Source of the DNA: an uncultured Alphaproteobacteria bacterium
Lineage (GTDB): Bacteria; Pseudomonadota; Alphaproteobacteria; RF32; CAG-239
NCBI GenBank assembly: GCA_944393725.1
Contig: CALYBC010000011.1
Coordinates: 1-36,713 of the forward strand
Direction of reading: 5' to 3'
DNA: 36,713 nt
The first letter of the stretch is position 1. Every line of letters starts with the position of its first letter. The translations under genes were made by a program, and so were the position numbers. A model generated the notes under the pieces. That model saw only the letters and a program-made list of their open reading frames with translations, was not told where the DNA came from and ran no database searches. Positions 8,000 through 15,921 of the stretch are shown here, piece by piece.

Positions 8000-10123
8000 A
8001 TGAATGCAAAATTATCGGAGCTTGCAGAAAAATTGGGTATTGCCACGGAATTTTCTGACGGAGGATTAAAGAGCAAAAAATATAATGTCGATGAAAATGT
8101 TATAAGGTTTCTATCTTCTGCTCTTGGCTATCCGTCAGCAAACGATGATGAAATAAATCAATCTTTAGACAAGTTTTACAATTTGCGTTGGCAAACAGCA
8201 CTTAGGCCGATATATGTAAGGGTGCAAAATGATATCATTATTGATGTGGTTTCACCGGATTTATCAAACATAGAGATAGAAGCTGAAGGCAGCGATGGCG
8301 AGCTAAAAAAACTTGCTTACGAATATATGAAAGATACCGAAAACCACGGAAATTTATATAAAGAAAGTCTGCGTATTACAACTCCTTTAGCAGTAGGATA
8401 TTATGCCATCAAAATTACCTTAGGCGGCAAAAAGTATGATAGCATGCTGGCCGTAGCTCCTGAAAAATGTTATGATAATTTGCCGCAAGACAAAAAAATT
8501 TGGGGTTATGCGGTTCAACTTTACGCAATAAAAAGTAAACACAACTGGGGTGTCGGTGATTTTACCGATTTAGAAGAGTTGGTAAAGTTATGTTCGGCTT
8601 CCGGTGCAGATGTTATAGGGCTCAATCCTTTAAATGTTTTGTGTCATGATTTTCCCGAAAATGCCAGTCCGTATTCTTCAATCTCGCGAGAGTTTTTAAA
8701 CCCGATATATATTGATGTAGAAAAAGTTCCCGAGTTTACGGCAGAAGATAAAAAACCGCTGGAAAAACTTTTGCAAGAGCTACGCAATTCCGATTTGGTT
8801 TTGTACGAAAAAGTATATCCGCTCAAAGTAAAAATGTTGGAGTTGTGTTTTTCACGGTTTCAAAAAGGAGACGACAAGAAACGCCAGAAAGCCTATAAGG
8901 ATTTTTGTAATGCCAAAGGTAAGAGTCTGGAAAATTTAGCTTTGTTTCAAGCAATATATGAAGCTGAAAAAGACAAAGTTTGGGGTGGATGGCAGGCTTG
9001 GCCGCAAAAATATTCTTCACCGCAATCATCAGGTGTAAAAGAATTTGTATCAGAGCATAAAGATCGAGTTGAATTTTTCAAGTTTATGCAATTTGAGGCC
9101 GACAGACAATTTGCGTTGGTAAAAGAAGTTATTGATTCTTGCAATATGAAGATAGGTTTGTACCGTGATCTGGCTGTCGGTGTCGGCAAAGACAGTGCTG
9201 AATATTGGGGCAATCATGATTTATTCATCCCCTCAGCTGGTGCCGGAGCTCCGCCCGATGCATTTTTCCCGGCCGGGCAGAGATGGGAATTAGGAGCATT
9301 TTTGCCGCAAAAACTGGCAGAAGAAAAATATTTGCCTTTTATAAATATTTTGCGAGCCAATATGCAAAATGCCGGAGCACTGCGTATTGATCATGTAATG
9401 AGTCTGATGCGTTTATATATCATACCGGATTCTATGAAGGGTGGCTCCTATGTGTATTATAATTTTGCCGATATGCTGAATATTGTGGCGATTGAAAGTT
9501 GGCTAAACAAATGCATGGTAGTAGGCGAGAGCATAGGTAATGTGCCGGAAGGATTTTTGGAGGCACTGTCATCAAAAAATATATATGCTTTAAGCATATT
9601 GTGGGCCGAAAGGTGGAACAGTGGCTGGGGCGATTTCAGACAGCCCGAAGCATATCCGTCAAACGCATTTGTTTCGGTGGGTACACATGATATTGCACCG
9701 CTAAAGATGTGGTGGTTTGGCTATGATATAGAGCTAAATTATGAGGTCGGTCTGTTAAATGATTTAAACGAAAAAGCCGAAATGTATCACAAACGCGAAA
9801 ACGACCGTAAATATTTATTGTCGGCACTCGATACAGCAGGAGTTTGGCCGCAAGACAAACCTCGCAGCGGTGATTACATATACGGCGAACAATATCCCGA
9901 AGGGATTGAAGAGGCTGTAATGAAGTTTATGGCAAAGACAAATCCACCGGTATTTTTAGCTCAGCTTGAAGACATTTTCGGTGTCGATAAGCTGCAAAAT
10001 CTTCCTGGAACCGATCGCGATAAATACCCCAATTGGCGTCGCAAATTGCCGCTTGATTTGGAAGATATGAAAGATGATGAACATTACAAGCGCTGCGTAG
10101 CGGCAATTGCAGCGGTCAGGTAA
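8000..10123 (+). CDS. malQ: 4-alpha-glucanotransferase (amylomaltase)
   Basis: The enzyme (GH77) disproportionates maltodextrins. Its 707 residues fit the long proteobacterial MalQ form with an extra N-terminal domain of about 150 residues. The catalytic core shows WGYAVQLYAIKSKHNWGVGDF, the substrate-binding GLYRDLAVGVG, nucleophile Asp464 in LRIDHVMSLMRLY, Glu510 in VVGESIGNVPEG, and Asp564 in VGTHDIAPLKMWW. AAGGAA precedes ATG 8000, ten bases after the glgX stop. Together with the debranching enzyme it would process linear chains released from glycogen. Confidence 0.96.
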   Translation: MNAKLSELAEKLGIATEFSDGGLKSKKYNVDENVIRFLSSALGYPSANDDEINQSLDKFYNLRWQTALRPIYVRVQNDIIIDVVSPDLSNIEIEAEGSDGELKKLAYEYMKDTENHGNLYKESLRITTPLAVGYYAIKITLGGKKYDSMLAVAPEKCYDNLPQDKKIWGYAVQLYAIKSKHNWGVGDFTDLEELVKLCSASGADVIGLNPLNVLCHDFPENASPYSSISREFLNPIYIDVEKVPEFTAEDKKPLEKLLQELRNSDLVLYEKVYPLKVKMLELCFSRFQKGDDKKRQKAYKDFCNAKGKSLENLALFQAIYEAEKDKVWGGWQAWPQKYSSPQSSGVKEFVSEHKDRVEFFKFMQFEADRQFALVKEVIDSCNMKIGLYRDLAVGVGKDSAEYWGNHDLFIPSAGAGAPPDAFFPAGQRWELGAFLPQKLAEEKYLPFINILRANMQNAGALRIDHVMSLMRLYIIPDSMKGGSYVYYNFADMLNIVAIESWLNKCMVVGESIGNVPEGFLEALSSKNIYALSILWAERWNSGWGDFRQPEAYPSNAFVSVGTHDIAPLKMWWFGYDIELNYEVGLLNDLNEKAEMYHKRENDRKYLLSALDTAGVWPQDKPRSGDYIYGEQYPEGIEEAVMKFMAKTNPPVFLAQLEDIFGVDKLQNLPGTDRDKYPNWRRKLPLDLEDMKDDEHYKRCVAAIAAVR

Positions 10124-10125
10124 AA

Positions 10126-10776
10126 ATGAGTACAAAAAAGTTTGTATTTGATTTAGACGGCACATTGTACCGAGCTTCTGCAGAAATAGAAAAGCTTGTT
10201 GATAAAGCAGTGGTCAGTTTTTTTAAGAATAAATTACAAATAGATGAAAATAAAGCCGTTGAGCTTATAAAAAGCCTGCGTGAGAGATATTATTATGATG
10301 CCGATGCTTTGGGCAATGAATATCCCTTTTCCAAGCAAGAATTTTTGGAATATATCTGCGATGTAGATGTCAGTTCATTACCGCAAGATAAAGAATTAAA
10401 TGATTTGTTGCGCAAGTTGCCTAATGACAAGTACATTATTACCGACAGCACCAAAAAGCATGTAACTGATGTATTGTCGCAAATTAAAGTCGATAAAGAT
10501 TTATTCAAAAATATTTTTGACGGGCACGACATGCATTATTCGTTCAAGTGCACCGGAAAGGGATTTGCAAAATTTTTACAAAAATATGGTTTATCAGCAT
10601 CAGAATGTATAGTTTTTGAAGACAATGGGGACAATCTGCGTGCGGCCAAAAAACTTGGATTTATAACTATCGGAATTGGCAATAAAATAAACGCGGAAGA
10701 TGTGGCATTTTGTGATTATTTATACAAAGATATCAAAGAAGCCTTATTATCAGTTATGGCAATTTTTTGTGATTAA
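10126..10776 (+). CDS. HAD-superfamily hydrolase, pyrimidine 5'-nucleotidase-like
   Basis: The 216-residue protein has all four HAD motifs: I, FVFDLDGTLY (Asp9, Asp11); II, the Ser/Thr in YIITDSTKK; III, the Lys in CTGKGF; IV, VFEDNGDNLRAA. The helical cap between motifs I and II and the FDLDGTLY form resemble the Sdt1/pyrimidine 5'-nucleotidase group. It starts two bases after malQ, so it is probably co-transcribed. The substrate is unknown; a sugar phosphate linked to glucan metabolism is possible from context, a nucleotide from family resemblance. Confidence 0.85.
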   Translation: MSTKKFVFDLDGTLYRASAEIEKLVDKAVVSFFKNKLQIDENKAVELIKSLRERYYYDADALGNEYPFSKQEFLEYICDVDVSSLPQDKELNDLLRKLPNDKYIITDSTKKHVTDVLSQIKVDKDLFKNIFDGHDMHYSFKCTGKGFAKFLQKYGLSASECIVFEDNGDNLRAAKKLGFITIGIGNKINAEDVAFCDYLYKDIKEALLSVMAIFCD

Positions 10777-10791
10777 ACTGTAAAAAATTTA

Positions 10792-10819
10792 TTGATTTTT
10801 AATAAAATCGGTATATACA
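10792..10819 (+). promoter_or_regulatory. Promoter of the tetR-acrAB operon
   Basis: TTGATT (10792-10797) and TATACA (10814-10819) are separated by 16 bp. The -10 overlaps the left arm of the operator palindrome at 10816-10838, the arrangement expected for autorepression. Confidence 0.55.
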
Positions 10820-10838
10820 TACCACCCGAATGTATGTA
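10816..10838. promoter_or_regulatory. AcrR-like operator palindrome
   Basis: The perfect inverted repeat TACATAC (10816-10822) / GTATGTA (10832-10838) has a nine-base spacer. From memory, the E. coli AcrR operator has the same TACATAC/GTATGTA arms with a spacer about one base longer. It overlaps the -10 of the promoter and lies upstream of the likely tetR start at 10863. Confidence 0.75.
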
Positions 10839-10862
10839 AAATTTAGGACGGAAACTATCGAT

Positions 10863-11477
10863 ATGGCAAGAAAAACCAAAGAAGATGCCGAACAGACCAG
10901 ACAGGCGATTCTCGATTCTGCCTTGCAGACTTTTTATGAAAAAGGCTTTTCGCGAACGACCTTTGATGAAATAGCACACCGCATCAATTTAACCAAAGGG
11001 GCGGTTTATTGGCATTTTCGCAATAAAACAGATTTAATAAGTGCAATTATAGTACAAAAGATAACATCGCAAAGGAAGTTATATCCGCAAGGAATGCCGT
11101 CCAACATAGAAGAGTTGCGTCAAGCCGTCGTATGCCGTGCCAATATCATAGAAAACGATTTTGATTTTAAACGTTTTTTGTTTTTCATGGTGTATCGTAT
11201 GGAGTGGTCGTCAGCTGTATTTGATAAGGTATGGTCAGAGGTCGGTGAGTTATGTGAGCTTCCCGATAAAAGATTAAATGAGGTTTTACAACATTTAAAA
11301 GATAACGGCGAGATAAAAGAAAATACCAATATTCCGGAACTCTCGGAAGTGCTAACGAGTTTTTGGAAAGGCTTAATAGATAAATATATACTCGGAGTGA
11401 AACAAGAACAAAATCTTTCTTACATGGTTTCCCGAGGTTTTGATATGATTATAAACGGAGTTAGAGTGGAGAAATAA
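10863..11477 (+). CDS. acrR: TetR/AcrR-family repressor of the adjacent efflux pump
   Basis: The protein has about 204 residues, typical for TetR regulators. Residues ~10-60 form the TetR HTH domain (RQAILDSALQTFYEKGFSRTTF, then INLTKGAVYWHFRNKTDLI), close to the AcrR/TtgR type. The remainder is the ligand-binding domain. ATG 10863 is preferred, with GGA-rich sequence upstream; the longer frame from 10830 would begin inside the operator palindrome. The gene is three bases from the adaptor gene, so the regulator heads its own operon. It probably represses the pump and releases when it binds substrates, as known for AcrR. Confidence 0.9.
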   Translation: MARKTKEDAEQTRQAILDSALQTFYEKGFSRTTFDEIAHRINLTKGAVYWHFRNKTDLISAIIVQKITSQRKLYPQGMPSNIEELRQAVVCRANIIENDFDFKRFLFFMVYRMEWSSAVFDKVWSEVGELCELPDKRLNEVLQHLKDNGEIKENTNIPELSEVLTSFWKGLIDKYILGVKQEQNLSYMVSRGFDMIINGVRVEK

Positions 11478-11480
11478 AAG

Positions 11481-12638
11481 ATGCAAGTAGTAAAGATTCA
11501 AAAAAGAAAAATTATACTTAATTTTGTGGTAATAATGCTGTGTATTGGCATCGGTTGGTATCTCAAAGCCAAGTTGACGCCCGTAACCTCGATGATGGGG
11601 GGAGCCGGTATGACTGTACCGCATGTGTTGGTAGAAGAAGTTGTTAAAACCGATGTTTCTCCGCAAAGGAAATATATAGCCTCGGTAGAAGCAATCAAAA
11701 GTGTTGATCTGATACCACAGGTTTCGGGCTATGTTGATCAGGTTTTATTTCAGGAAGGCTCTGTAGTAAAGGCTGGCGATATACTTTTCGTTATTGAACA
11801 AGACAGATACATAGCCAATGTAGATTTGAGTAAAGCAGCACTGGATAGTGCCAAGGCAAATCTGGTTAAGACCGAAAGAGATTACAAAAGACAAAAAGCC
11901 TTGAGCAGTCAACAATATGCCTCCAAATCCACTCTGGATACGGCAGAAAGTGCATATTTACAGGCTAAAGCTGCAGTTGCACAGGCCGAGGCAAATTTAG
12001 AGCTGGCACAAATTGATTTGGAACATACCGAAATCAAAGCTCCGATAACCGGTCTAATCGGTAAGGCTGAAGTTACCGAGGGCAACTATGTAAGCTCCAA
12101 TACTCAAACTCTGGCGCGTATTATTCAAGCTTCTCCGATAAGAGTCGCTTTTTCGGTCCCCGATAAAGATAACCTGTTTTTCAAAAAATTAGGTTCCAGT
12201 GGGTTAAAGACGCGTTTGTTGTTGCCCGATGGAAGTATCCTTAATGACAATATGGTTTCATACTTTGTCAACAATGAAGTAAATAGAAATACGGCAACCA
12301 TTCCGATTTATTTGGAATACGCCAATCAGGACAGAATGCTGGTTGCCGGCAATTATGTAAATGTAATCTTATCATCGGCTAAAGAAACACCGGCCATAAT
12401 CATTTCACCGGCGGCCGTAATGCAGGATACCAACGGATCATATGTATTTGTTGTTGATGCCGAAGGTAATGTTAGTGAAAGAAGAGTCCAGTTAGACGGT
12501 TTGTTTGAAGATAAGCAAATTGTTTTATCCGGTCTTGAGGGTAACGAAAAGATTATCGTAAGCGGATTGCAAAAAGTAAAAGACGGTTCAAAGGTAAGAG
12601 CCAGCTTGGTATCCAATCAGGTAGAGGAGGCTAAATAA
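11481..12638 (+). CDS. acrA: RND efflux periplasmic adaptor (membrane fusion protein)
   Basis: This 385-residue adaptor bridges the inner-membrane pump and an outer-membrane channel. Residues ~10-28 are a hydrophobic N-terminal anchor with no clear lipobox, so it may be membrane-anchored rather than a lipoprotein. The lipoyl/barrel-sandwich halves are visible (SVDLIPQVSGYVDQVLFQEG and IDLEHTEIKAPITGLIGKAE) on either side of an Ala-rich coiled-coil hairpin (about 105-180). Beta-barrel and membrane-proximal domains follow. GGAG precedes the start by nine bases. The MFP is followed two bases later by acrB. Confidence 0.94.
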   Translation: MQVVKIQKRKIILNFVVIMLCIGIGWYLKAKLTPVTSMMGGAGMTVPHVLVEEVVKTDVSPQRKYIASVEAIKSVDLIPQVSGYVDQVLFQEGSVVKAGDILFVIEQDRYIANVDLSKAALDSAKANLVKTERDYKRQKALSSQQYASKSTLDTAESAYLQAKAAVAQAEANLELAQIDLEHTEIKAPITGLIGKAEVTEGNYVSSNTQTLARIIQASPIRVAFSVPDKDNLFFKKLGSSGLKTRLLLPDGSILNDNMVSYFVNNEVNRNTATIPIYLEYANQDRMLVAGNYVNVILSSAKETPAIIISPAAVMQDTNGSYVFVVDAEGNVSERRVQLDGLFEDKQIVLSGLEGNEKIIVSGLQKVKDGSKVRASLVSNQVEEAK

Positions 12639-12640
12639 GA

Positions 12641-15600
12641 ATGTTTTCAAGGATTTTTATTGAACGTCCTCGCTTTGCGATGGTAATATCCATCGTTTTA
12701 TCGTTGGCCGGATTGATATCAGTATTTTCGCTTCCGATTGCGTTATATCCGGAAATTACGCCGCCCGAGATTGTTGTTTCGGCGACCTATCCCGGTGCAT
12801 CGGCAGAAGTTGTTGCTCGTACCATTGGTATTCCATTGGAAGAGCAAGTCAATGGTGTTGAAGACATGATTTATATGTCTTCATCATCAGAAGATTCATC
12901 ATACCAATTAACCATAACCTTTAAGGTCGGCACCGACCCCGATATGGCACAAGTAAAGGTTCAAAACCGTATTCAACAAGCCACTTCAATGTTGCCGACC
13001 GAGGTGCAAAGACAAGGGCTTACCGTACGCAGCCGTTCATCAAATATTTTGGGCTTTGTTTCGGTATTTTCTCCTGACAACAGTTTAAGCAGCTCTGAGT
13101 TAGCCGACTATGTGCAAAACAACATGAAGAACAGCTTGGCGCGTGTTGACGGTGTTGGTGAAGTAAATGTTTATTCGGCAAGACTGAGTATGCGTGTATG
13201 GCTTGATGCCGACAAGATTGCAGCGCTTAATTTGCCGTTAGAGCAAATAGTTTCGGCGATTGAAGGGCAAAACTATCAACCATCATTAGGTAAAGTCGGT
13301 TCTATGCCCGGAGATGGCAAACAGCAAATCGTGTATGCTTTGCAGACTCAAGGTCGTATTAATGAGGTTGAAGACTTCAAAAACATTATTGTTCGTACGG
13401 CCGAAGAGGGCGGCTTGGTACAATTAAAAGATATTGCCCGCATAGAAATTGGTGAAGAGAGCTATAAAGCTTCTTCCAAATATAACGGCGTACCCAATGT
13501 TGCGATAGCTGTAAACCAGTTAACCGGAGCCAACGCTTTGGACGCCATGACCAATCTTAAAGCTGAACTGGAGAGATTGAAGACCAACTTCCCCGATGGT
13601 GTAGATTATTTGATTGGTTATGACTCTACCAAATACATTACGGCGTCAATTGAGGAAGTTGTTTTGACTTTGGTGTTCACCTTTGCTTTGGTTATTTTTG
13701 TATGCTATATCTTTTTACAAGATTGGCGTTCGACCTTAGTTCCGAGCTTAACCATTCCGGTATCTTTGTTAGCCACCTTTGCCGTAATGTTGGCATTAGG
13801 CTACAGCTTAAATATGTTGACATTATTTGGTCTGGTATTGGCCATTGGTTTGGTGGTAGATGATGCGATTGTTGTGGTTGAGCGCGTTTTGGCTCTGATG
13901 GAACAAGAGAATCTGACCCCTAAAGAGGCAACCATTAAAGCCATGAGCGAAGTTTCCGGAGCTATTGTCGCTACGACCTTGGTTTTGTTGGCAATTTTCG
14001 TTCCGGTAGGATTTATGGGCGGAATTACCGGTAAAATTTACCAGCAATTTGCAGTTACGATATCGGTTTCGGTATCATTTTCGGCACTCAACGCCTTAAC
14101 ATTATCACCGGCACTTTGTGCGACCATATTGCGTCCGCTAAAACCGGTTGAGCATGGTCCGTTGTTCTGGTTTAACCAGCTTGTAAACAAGAGCAGGGAC
14201 ACATATGGCGGTATCGTTGGTATATTTGGCCGCAAGATAGGTGTTGTTGCGGTTGTATATGGATTGGCATTATTGGTAATTGCCGGCATATTAAACATCA
14301 GTCAAACATCATTTATCCCCTCGGAGGACCAAGGTGTGATTATGGGCAATGTTCAACTTCCGGAAGGTGCTTCAAGAGAGCGTACCCAAGCCTTTGTTGA
14401 TAAAATAGTTCCGCTTATCCAAGAGGAGCCGGGTGTTGACGCGGTAATGGCAATAACCGGTGTTAGTATGATTGGCGGTACCGGAGAAAATGTCGCGATG
14501 GTAATTACGGTATTAAAACCGTGGAATGAGCGAAAAGGTGATGAGCTTTATTCAACCAACATTATGAATCGACTTCGCGGCAAACTTGGTGAATATTCAG
14601 ATGCCGAAGTTCAGTTGTTTGAACCCCCTGCAATTATGGGACTTGGTATGAGCGGCGGTATGGATTTCCGTTTGCAATCAATGGATACCGACAATCCGCA
14701 AGAAATAGAAGCGGCATTGATGGCCTTTTTAGGTAAGATGAATGCTCTGCCCGAGATTTCTTATGCATACACGACCTACACGGCGAAAACTCCAAACATC
14801 TATGTAGACATAGACAGGGTCAAAGCCGAGGCCATGAAAGTAAGCATAGGCAGCATATTCTCGACTCTGCAGTATTATTTAGGTTCGGCCTACATCAACG
14901 ATGTAAACTTTGGTACACAGGTTAACAAAGTAATGATACAAGCAGATTGGAAGAACCGCAAAGATATCGATTCGATAAAGAATTTGCATGTTCAAAGCGA
15001 AAACGGTGAAATGGTACCCCTAGACAGTGTAATAAGCCTAAGCAAGGTATTATCACCGCGAGTAGTTACTCGTTACAACCAATATCCGTCAGCCTCGATA
15101 ACTGCGGTACAAAATCCGGCGGTAAGTACCGGTGAAGCGATGGCCGCGGTTGAAGAATTAGCCAAGACGATGCCTGAAGGCTTTGGTTATGAGTGGTCAG
15201 GAATCAGCTATCAGGAAAAATCCTCCCAAGGCCAGATTGGCTACTTGATAACTTTAGCAGTGATATTCGGTTATTTGTTCTTGGTTGCCCAATACGAAAG
15301 CTGGATTACGCCTCTGCCGGTGTTAACTTCGGTAGCGGTTGCCATGTTGGGGGCCTTGGTCGGATTGTTTATCACCGGTTTACCTCTGAGTATTTATGCT
15401 CAATTAGGGTTGATACTGTTGGTAGGTTTGGCCAGTAAGAACGCGATTTTGATTGTCGAATTTGCTAAAGAAGAACACGAGAGAGGTTCAACTTTGGTCA
15501 AAGCGGCGATGGTTGGCACCAAAGAAAGGTTCAGAGCGGTATTGATGACGGCATTTACCTTTATTTTGGGTGTGTTCCCGATGATTATAGCCACCGGAGC

Positions 15601-15751
15601 CGGAGCGGCGAGCCGTGTAGCGATAGGCGTTCCGGTATTTTACGGAATGCTGTTAGGAACGGCTTTGGGCTTGATAGTAATACCGTTATTGTATGTATTA
15701 TTTGAGAGCTTGTACCAGATGACAGTTGGTAAGCATAAATCGTCGGAATAG
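12641..15751 (+). CDS. acrB: RND multidrug efflux pump, HAE1 family inner-membrane permease
   Basis: The 1036-residue protein fits the AcrB size and plan: TM1 at the N-terminus (FAMVISIVLSLAGLISVFSLP), a large periplasmic loop, TM2-6, a second loop, and TM8-12. Proton-relay residues are present: Asp407-Asp408 in GLVVDDAIVVVE, at the same numbers as in AcrB, and Lys933 in GLASKNAILIVEF, equivalent to Lys940. YPGASAEVVARTIGIPLEEQ is the conserved N-terminal porter segment. AGGAGG lies at 12625-12630, inside the end of the adaptor gene. No TolC-type channel follows, so an unlinked one would be needed. A strong terminator ends the operon. Confidence 0.97.
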   Translation: MFSRIFIERPRFAMVISIVLSLAGLISVFSLPIALYPEITPPEIVVSATYPGASAEVVARTIGIPLEEQVNGVEDMIYMSSSSEDSSYQLTITFKVGTDPDMAQVKVQNRIQQATSMLPTEVQRQGLTVRSRSSNILGFVSVFSPDNSLSSSELADYVQNNMKNSLARVDGVGEVNVYSARLSMRVWLDADKIAALNLPLEQIVSAIEGQNYQPSLGKVGSMPGDGKQQIVYALQTQGRINEVEDFKNIIVRTAEEGGLVQLKDIARIEIGEESYKASSKYNGVPNVAIAVNQLTGANALDAMTNLKAELERLKTNFPDGVDYLIGYDSTKYITASIEEVVLTLVFTFALVIFVCYIFLQDWRSTLVPSLTIPVSLLATFAVMLALGYSLNMLTLFGLVLAIGLVVDDAIVVVERVLALMEQENLTPKEATIKAMSEVSGAIVATTLVLLAIFVPVGFMGGITGKIYQQFAVTISVSVSFSALNALTLSPALCATILRPLKPVEHGPLFWFNQLVNKSRDTYGGIVGIFGRKIGVVAVVYGLALLVIAGILNISQTSFIPSEDQGVIMGNVQLPEGASRERTQAFVDKIVPLIQEEPGVDAVMAITGVSMIGGTGENVAMVITVLKPWNERKGDELYSTNIMNRLRGKLGEYSDAEVQLFEPPAIMGLGMSGGMDFRLQSMDTDNPQEIEAALMAFLGKMNALPEISYAYTTYTAKTPNIYVDIDRVKAEAMKVSIGSIFSTLQYYLGSAYINDVNFGTQVNKVMIQADWKNRKDIDSIKNLHVQSENGEMVPLDSVISLSKVLSPRVVTRYNQYPSASITAVQNPAVSTGEAMAAVEELAKTMPEGFGYEWSGISYQEKSSQGQIGYLITLAVIFGYLFLVAQYESWITPLPVLTSVAVAMLGALVGLFITGLPLSIYAQLGLILLVGLASKNAILIVEFAKEEHERGSTLVKAAMVGTKERFRAVLMTAFTFILGVFPMIIATGAGAASRVAIGVPVFYGMLLGTALGLIVIPLLYVLFESLYQMTVGKHKSSE

Positions 15752-15767
15752 CACTAGTGTTAAACGA

Positions 15768-15799
15768 TTAAGCCCGCTTTCAAATTAAAGCGGGCTTAA
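15768..15799 (+). terminator. Rho-independent terminator of the efflux operon
   Basis: A perfect 13-bp stem, TTAAGCCCGCTTT / AAAGCGGGCTTAA, has a six-base loop (15781-15786) and is followed by a short T-rich stretch. It lies 17 bases after the acrB stop. Confidence 0.9.
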
Positions 15800-15847
15800 A
15801 TTTTGTCTATATTTTAGAAATAATATTGCAAAAGAGAAGAAAATCTA

Positions 15848-15877
15848 TTGCCAAAGCTTGCAAACTTATGCTAATAT
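15848..15877 (+). promoter_or_regulatory. Possible promoter of the giant Cys-rich protein gene
   Basis: TTGCCA (15848-15853), 18 bp, then TAATAT (15872-15877). The start codon is at 15922, with AAAGGGG at 15911-15917 as SD. Confidence 0.45.
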
Positions 15878-15921
15878 GTACCAAGATTGCATTTAAAATA
15901 AAATACAATTAAAGGGGTACT

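Noticed and set aside
10830..10862. Upstream start for the tetR gene
   Set aside because: It begins inside the operator palindrome; ATG 10863 fits the family length and has a better SD.
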